Notes under the pieces: generated by a model
Told to the model about the DNA's origin: nothing
Databases searched by the model: none
What the model saw: the letters and a program-made list of their open reading frames with translations, nothing else
Shown: positions 55,501 through 61,900 of the stretch, piece by piece
Position numbering within the stretch: position 1 is the first letter of the stretch
Layout of the letters: each line of letters begins with the position of its first letter
Position numbers and translations under genes: made by a program
Source: CAZCVI01 sp964502145
GTDB taxonomy: Bacteria; Acidobacteriota; Aminicenantia; UBA2199
DNA length: 64,000 bases
Assembly (NCBI GenBank): GCA_964502145.1
Contig: CAZCVI010000004.1
Coordinates: forward strand, 124,001 to 188,000
Direction: 5' to 3'

Positions 55501-58500
55501 TTGAAATACTATCCTTTTGAACGGTATACTGCAAAATTTGATTTAACCCTCATTTGCATTGAAATGGCAGGTCAATTGTATTGCACCCTTGAATACAGCA
55601 CGATATTATTAAAACAAGACACCGTCCAAAAGTTTACCCACTATTTCCAAAAGGTTTTATCTTCCCTGTTGGAGAACCCCGCCCAACAAATATCCCAGGT
55701 TGAAATCATCTCCCTGGAAGAAAAAGAACAGATCTTATTCCAATTCAACACCACGGCTACCGAATACCCCAAAGACAAAACCATCCCGCAACTATTTGCC
55801 GAACAAGCCCATCGAACCCCAGATTATATTGCCATCAGCGAACAAAAAACCGGGGGCTGTCAATTCACTTATGCTGAATTAAACAAAAAATCCACTCAAT
55901 TAGCCCATGTCTTGTTAGCACAAGGTGTTTCCCCCGACACCATTGTCGCCATCATGGTGGAACGTTCTATTGAAATGATCATCGGTATCCTCGGCATATT
56001 AAAAGCCGGTGGTGCTTATCTACCCATTGACCCCGACTACCCCGAAGATCGTAAACAATTCATGTTATCCGACAGCGCCGCCACCCTCCTTCTCACCCCC
56101 CAATTCATTCAAGCCGCCACTCCCATACTTCCCAGAATTCCCATAACTCCCATAATTCCCACACCTCCCATAACTCCCATAACTCCCACAAATCTCGCCT
56201 ACATCATCTACACTTCTGGCACCACCGGCCAACCCAAGGGAGTTTTAGTGACCCATGAGAATGTCGTCCGCTTATTCTTCAATGATAATTTCCAGTTTGA
56301 TTTTAATGATCGTGATGTTTGGACGATGTTTCATTCGTATTGTTTTGATTTTTCAGTGTGGGAGATGTATGGGGCCTTATTATTTGGTGGTAAATTGATT
56401 CTTTTTCCACGTTTGACTGCCATGGATACCGGGGGGTATGTGCAGATTCTTAAAAAAGAAACCGTGACCATCTTAAACCAGACACCTTCGTCATTTTATC
56501 GTTTAATGGAAGACGCATTACAAATGTCTGATAAATCGCTGTATTTAAGATATGTTATATTCGGCGGTGAAGCCTTACAACCGCTGAAATTAAAAGAGTG
56601 GCACGTGAAATACCCGCAGACAAAATTAATCAACATGTACGGGATTACCGAGACCACCGTGCATGTGACCTACCAGGAAATAACCCACCAGGAAATCGCG
56701 GCCAAGGTCAGTAATATCGGAAAACCGATTCCCACTTTACAGGTGTATATCATGGATGCATACGCACAGCTTTTACCCATTGGTCTGAGCGGCGAGATAT
56801 ACGTGGGTGGAGCCGGGGTCGCCAGGGGGTATTTGAATCGGCCCCAATTAACCCATGAGCGATTTCTCGCGCCTGCGACTCTGCCCTTGTTGGCTACAAA
56901 ATATTACAAAACCGGCGATTTGGCCCGCTGGTTACCGGATGGCAGTATCGAGTATCTTGGCCGTATTGATCAGCAAGTGAAACTCCGTGGTTTCAGAATC
57001 GAACTGGGTGAGATAGAAAATAGTTTATTAAAACAAAACCAGATCAAAGAGGCGGTAGTGATAGTCAGTGAAAATGATAGCGGGGATAAGTGTCTGGTGG
57101 CCTATTTTGTGGCAGACATCGAGTTGAGCGGTACTGAATTGCGCGATTATCTGCTAAAAGAGTTGCCCGACTATATGATCCCTTCCTACTTTATGCAATT
57201 GGAAAATATCCCGCTGACAGCCAATGGCAAGATTAACCAAAAGGTATTGCCCACCCCCGAATTTACGCCAATTTTAAACCATTATACGCCGCCTAATAAT
57301 GACATTGAACGCCATTTGGCAGACATCTGGTCTGCCTTACTGGGTATAAAAAAGGAAAAAATCAGCGTCCATGATAATTTCTTTGCTTTGGGAGGCCATT
57401 CATTAAAAGCCACGACCATGATGGCCAGGATACATCATGTTTTGGGTATTAAAATTGATCTGGCGCAGATATTTAAGAAACAGACTATCAGAGGATTGGC
57501 AGAATTTATTAAAACGTGTGCAAAAGAAAAATATCCGACCATTGAGGCCGCAGAAGAGCGATGTTATTATGAACTTTCCTACAACCAAAAGCGGCTCTGG
57601 TTTATCCAGCAGTTGGCTCCGCACAGTTCCGCGTATAATTTGCCGGGATTGGTTGTATTGGAACAGGCTGTGGACCAGAATAAAATTGAAAAAACACTCC
57701 GGCGGCTCATCGCCCGTCATGATAGTTTCAGAACCCGTTTTATTTTCCTGAATGATGAACCCGTCCAGGTGGTGCAAAAGGAGGTGCGGGTGCCTCTTAA
57801 AATAATCGATTTATCCCCTCTACAGGCGGATGAAAAACAGCAAAAAGTGACGGCTATTTATGCCCATGAAATCTCTACGCCGTTTAACCTCGAAGAATTC
57901 CCTTTGTTCAGGGTGATACTTTTAAAACTGGATGAGTTCTCATGCGCGTTAATCTTTAATATGCACCATATTATCAGTGATGGTTGGTCTATAGAAATAC
58001 TTAAAAACGAGTTTTTTCTTTTTCAAGCAGGGCTAGAACGCGAAATTATAACCGGAATTGCATTTAATCCCGAACCCTTAAAAATCCAGTACAAGGATTT
58101 TGCTGTTTGGTACAATACACAACTGGCTAACCGTGAGCTCAAAGCGAAGACCCATTCTTTTTGGAAAAAAAGGCTGGAGAATGGTGTGTCATCCGTGCAA
58201 TTGCGGTTAGATAATCATAGAAAGGGCAATGAGCGAAAAGGCGCCCGGTATTTCTCCATGCTGGGGCAGGCCCAAACCTTAAAACTAAAACAAGCCGCGC
58301 GTGATTTTAATACCACCCTATTTGTCGTGATGTTTTCACTGTATATATTTTTGTTGCGGCGCTTTTCCGGCCAGGAGGAGATGGCCTGTTATATTGTTAG
58401 TGCTGGCAGGGAGCAGGAAGCGTTGCTTCATATCATCGGTTTTTTTGTCAGTACGGAATTGTTTAAAATCCAGGTGGTCCCCACAGAATCTTTCGCCAAT

Positions 58501-58926
58501 TTCCTCTCTCGTGTGAATGCAGAGGTGCTTGAAATTTTAGACCACCAGGGTTATCCGCTGGAATTGGTATTTGAGGAATTAAATATGAAGTACCCGGAAA
58601 TTCACGTGTCTTTTAATATGCTCAACTTCGGAGACGCAGAACTGAGGGTGAGTACAAAAACAGAAACCGCTATGATTCAACCCAGTAGTGACTCGTATAT
58701 GGCTGAAGTTAAATTTGACCTGGAACCCTACATTCGCGAATATAATAATGGGATTGAAATCAATTGGGCGTATAAAAAGGAACTCTACAACGAGGCCACT
58801 ATTGAATACATGGTCACAGAATATACCAATCTGGTAGATTTTTTTATGGATGCGCCAGAAAAGAGTTTCAGTGACTACTGGGACGACCAATCCACCCATA
58901 CATTTTCAAGAAATGCAGATGAATAG
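52591..58926 (+). CDS. Two-module NRPS, A-T-C-A-T-C
   Basis: The 2,111-aa protein starts 12 bp after the giant NRPS gene. Its first domain is an A domain (core YTSG at 159-162) that must receive the peptide from the C domain ending the previous protein. This A domain has an atypical core, YGQSESS instead of YGPTE, and pocket DGQHVGVVS, with no specificity I recognise. T11 Ser is 555; C11 HH is at 745-746; A12 YTSG at 1207-1210 has pocket DFWNIGMVH, the classical Thr code; T12 Ser is 1604; the terminal C domain has HH at 1792-1793. This last C domain and its tail (FSRNADE) closely resemble the end of the giant protein (FTRNFDEE), so both probably dock to similar A-domain N-termini (MLI-KFEEQV). 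No epimerase or thioesterase is present. Confidence 0.93.
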   Translation: MLITKFEEQVAQNPQAIAIKTQNDRFTYEELNQYANRIAQHINDQWHSMGNNNIDNHNRTIGLLFTHGAHMIAALLGVLKAGMVYVPLAPDYPQNRLSYMVKNAETWLLLTDTSNEANAQNVARENNIPCLNSEKIDRGAVVANPVREIAGNKLAYIIYTSGSTGLPKGVPQTHENVWYYTRNWVRIFSITPVDRLTLISSFSHDGAVQDIFATLLSGATLYPFSLKRDQSAGSLELSEFLIREKISLWHSVPSLYHYFVSTLTGAEQFPQLRFIVLGGEPVLEYHITMFQKHFPHSMLANVYGQSESSVSSIFLVRPEAPVGKVVIGKALDRTKLFLINDLGKAATPLKTGEIVVASAHISPGYWRNEEISKKVFTRHPEFGSLYWTGDLGRLLLNGDIEFTGRRDTQIKIRGYRIELGEIESLLLKHPYIKEAVVAAKKDVAGDWFLVAYIIVKEVAVVQAPRVQEWREYLAQSLPDYMIPAYFVHMESFPLTTSNKIDRKALPDPEIGNQQEYLPPTNETEIKLTRLWSDVLVLAEDKIGIQSNFFELGGHSLKAASLTLKIHKEFNALVPLEEVFKRATIKELALYIQAVEKELYLTVAPAEKKAFYPLSSAQKRLYFLQMMEETGIMYNMSQVMVLEGTIAMERLQDTFEKLIQRHENFRTAFLMIGEQSVQRIYDHVAFAIEYQDLSPTPKPGEVISRELAEMLIKDFIRPFDLSRPPLLRVAVVRLTANAHFFMVDMHHIISDGTSMGVLVKEFMELYEARPLPVLRLHYKDYAVWETSHKAQIAKQEAYWLKEFAEEIPLLALPLDYPRPPLQQFAGNSVYFTVDSPYTLALKTLALQQGMTLYMVLLAVYTIFLAKICNQDVFAVGTPVAGRSHVDLEKIIGMFVNTLVLKNNPAGEKNLLLFLGEVKEKTLHAFANQDYQYEELVEQVVKNRETSRNPLFDTMFVLQNQDIPVLENPDLKLKYYPFERYTAKFDLTLICIEMAGQLYCTLEYSTILLKQDTVQKFTHYFQKVLSSLLENPAQQISQVEIISLEEKEQILFQFNTTATEYPKDKTIPQLFAEQAHRTPDYIAISEQKTGGCQFTYAELNKKSTQLAHVLLAQGVSPDTIVAIMVERSIEMIIGILGILKAGGAYLPIDPDYPEDRKQFMLSDSAATLLLTPQFIQAATPILPRIPITPIIPTPPITPITPTNLAYIIYTSGTTGQPKGVLVTHENVVRLFFNDNFQFDFNDRDVWTMFHSYCFDFSVWEMYGALLFGGKLILFPRLTAMDTGGYVQILKKETVTILNQTPSSFYRLMEDALQMSDKSLYLRYVIFGGEALQPLKLKEWHVKYPQTKLINMYGITETTVHVTYQEITHQEIAAKVSNIGKPIPTLQVYIMDAYAQLLPIGLSGEIYVGGAGVARGYLNRPQLTHERFLAPATLPLLATKYYKTGDLARWLPDGSIEYLGRIDQQVKLRGFRIELGEIENSLLKQNQIKEAVVIVSENDSGDKCLVAYFVADIELSGTELRDYLLKELPDYMIPSYFMQLENIPLTANGKINQKVLPTPEFTPILNHYTPPNNDIERHLADIWSALLGIKKEKISVHDNFFALGGHSLKATTMMARIHHVLGIKIDLAQIFKKQTIRGLAEFIKTCAKEKYPTIEAAEERCYYELSYNQKRLWFIQQLAPHSSAYNLPGLVVLEQAVDQNKIEKTLRRLIARHDSFRTRFIFLNDEPVQVVQKEVRVPLKIIDLSPLQADEKQQKVTAIYAHEISTPFNLEEFPLFRVILLKLDEFSCALIFNMHHIISDGWSIEILKNEFFLFQAGLEREIITGIAFNPEPLKIQYKDFAVWYNTQLANRELKAKTHSFWKKRLENGVSSVQLRLDNHRKGNERKGARYFSMLGQAQTLKLKQAARDFNTTLFVVMFSLYIFLLRRFSGQEEMACYIVSAGREQEALLHIIGFFVSTELFKIQVVPTESFANFLSRVNAEVLEILDHQGYPLELVFEELNMKYPEIHVSFNMLNFGDAELRVSTKTETAMIQPSSDSYMAEVKFDLEPYIREYNNGIEINWAYKKELYNEATIEYMVTEYTNLVDFFMDAPEKSFSDYWDDQSTHTFSRNADE
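56119..56190 (+). repeat. 9-bp minisatellite in A domain 12 (Thr)
   Basis: Twenty-four codons of CCCATAACT-type units. It contains TTCCCAGAATTCCCAT, a 16-mer also present (reverse strand) in the intergenic array at 15187-15346. Confidence 0.9.
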
Positions 58927-58969
58927 AATTCGCTACATAAAATGAGCTGAATAAAAGAGGATAAAGAAG

Positions 58970-61900
58970 ATGCTAATTAACAAATTTGAAGAACAGGTTA
59001 AACGAAATCCCCAGGCGATGGCTATAAAAACATTGGCTGATGAGTTCACTTATGGGGCACTGAACCACTATGCCAACCGTATTGCCCATGCTATCCAAAT
59101 TACGTTTGCTTCAAGCAGCACACGCCGTAATACTGGAACCATCGGACTCCTCTTTGATCATGGTGCCCATATGATTGCCGCGTTATTGGGAGTATTAAAA
59201 GCGGGGCTGGTGTATGTGCCACTGGCGCCGGATTATCCCCCTAATCGCCTCTCCTATATGTTAAAGAATGCTGAAACCTCGTTGATTCTCACTGATAGAG
59301 CCAATGAAGCCAAGGCCAAGAACGCTGCCATAGAAAACAATATCCCATATATCACTATCTCTGAAATAGGGGAGGAAGCCACGGTGGCGGATTCGGCCCG
59401 GGATCTAGACGGCAATAAAGTCGCTTATATTATTTATACGTCCGGCTCCACCGGTTTACCCAAAGGTGTGCCCCAAACCCATAAAAATATCTATTATTAC
59501 ATCCGCAATTGGGTGCGGATTTTTTCTATCACCCATGTTGACCGGATGACATTGATCTCCTCTTTTTCCCATGATGGCGCAGAGCAAGATATATTCGCCG
59601 CACTCTTAACCGGGGCGACCCTGTATCCGTTTAGCTTAAAACGGGGTCAAAGTGCTGGATCATTTGAGCTTTCAGAGTTCTTGGTCAAGGAAAAATTAAC
59701 CCTGTGGCATTCTGTTCCTTCATTGTATCATTATTTTGTGAACTCTTTGACTGGCATAGAAAAGTTTCCCCTGCTGCGTTTTATTGTTTTGGGGGGTGAA
59801 CCTGTTTTGGAATATCATATCACTATGTTTCAAAAATATTTCCCTCACTCCACGTTGGCCAACGTGTATGGGCAATCTGAATCCTCGGTTAATTCGATCT
59901 GGTTGGTTCGTCCTGATGAACCTGCGGGGCATGTTGTGATTGGGAAAGCTCTGGACTGTACCAAAATCTTTTTAATCAATGATTTTGGCAAAGAAGCCAA
60001 ACCGTTAGAAACCGGTGAAATTGTCGTGGCCTCGCCCCATGTTTCACCCGGGTATTGGCGCAATGAGGACGCTTCCAAAAAGGTTTTTACCAAGGACCCC
60101 AAATTCGGCATGTTATATTGGACCGGGGATCTCGGTTGTTTGTTGTTGAATGGTGAGATTGAGTTTATCGGGCGTCGGGACACGCAGGTAAAAATCCGTG
60201 GTTATCGCATTGAGTTGGGAGAGATAGAGACCCTTCTTTTAAGACACCCATCTATTAAAGAAGCGGTAGTGACTGCCAAAAAAGATGCGGCTGGCGAGTG
60301 GTTCCTGGTGGCGTATATAATCACCAGGGCAACTGCGGAATTTGAACCAACAGTTCAGCAACCGGTCACCGCGTGGCGTGAATATTTGGCCCAAGAATTG
60401 CCCGATTATATGATTCCTGCTTATTTTGTGCAAATGGAACGTTTCCCGTTAACTACCAGTAATAAAATAGATCGCAAGGCCCTGCCTGACCCTGAAATTG
60501 GAAATGTAAAGGATTATCTGCCCCCCACAAATGAAACTGAACGAAGATTAACGCAAATCTGGTCTGAAGTGCTTGCTGTAGCCGTGGACAAAATCGGTAT
60601 TCAGACCAACTTTTTTGAATTGGGTGGTCATTCTTTAAAAGTCGCGGCTCTCACGTTCAGAATCCATAAAGAATTTAATGCCAAGGTGCCATTGGATGAA
60701 GTGTTTAAGAGGTCCACTATCAAAGAATTGGCACTATATATCCAGGCAGTGGAAAAAGAGCTCTATCTGGCTGTTGAACCCTGTGAGAAAAAACATTTCT
60801 ATCCGTTATCATCCGCGCAAAAACGATTGTTCTTTCTCCAGATGATGGAAGAAACCGGCACCATGTATAATATGTCCCAGGTGCTGGAGTTGGCAGGGAA
60901 TATGGCGCTGGAAAGGTTGCAAGCGACGTTTGCCAAGTTAATACAGAGGCATGAAAGTTTTAGAACATCATTTCTGATGGTCGCTGAAGAACCTGTGCAG
61001 CGTGTTTTTGATCACGTGACATTTGCGATAGAGTACCAGTATTTGTCCCCGGAAGACGCGGTTGAGGACATAATTAAAGCGTTCATCCGTCCTTTTGATT
61101 TATCCCAAGCCCCTCTTTTACGCGTGGCAGTGGTGCGCGTGGCAGAAAACAGCCATTTATTAATGGTGGATATGCATCACATTATCTCGGATGGCACGTC
61201 TATGGGGTTGTTGATTAAAGAGTTTATGGATTTGTATGAAGCACGGCACTTGCACGATATCGGACTTCATTACAAGGATTATGCGGTGTGGGAAACGCAG
61301 CGGAAAGCTGAAATCTTGAAACAGGAAGCCTATTGGTTGCAGGAATTTGCCGAGGAAATCCCCGTGTTGGAGTTACCGCTGGATTATATACGGCCACAGT
61401 TCCAGCAATTTGCTGGGAAGAGTTTGAGTTTTAATCTGGACAACTCGATCACTCGTGGCGCTAACGCGTTGGCGTTGCAGCGCGGTGCTACTTTGTACAT
61501 GGTGTTATTGGCCGCGTACACTATCTTTTTAGCAAAAGTCAGTAACCAGGACGTTGTGGTTGTGGGAACACCTACAGCGGGTCGTCGTCATGCTGATTTG
61601 GAAGAAATCATCGGTATGTTTGTGAATACTCTGGTGTTAAAAAATGAACCAGTGGGCGAAAAAAGTATGGTTTCATTTCTGGATGAAGTCAAAGAAAAAA
61701 CCTTAACTGTTTTTGCAAACCAGGATTACCAGTATGAAGAATTGGTAGAGAAAGTGATGAAATACCGGGATACCAGTCGCAACCCCTTGTTTGATACCAT
61801 GTTTGTGTTGCAAAATATGGATGCGCCAACTATCGAAAACCCTGAATTGAAGTTGCGACCCTTTCGTTATCAGCGGAATATTGCCAAATTTGATTTAACC

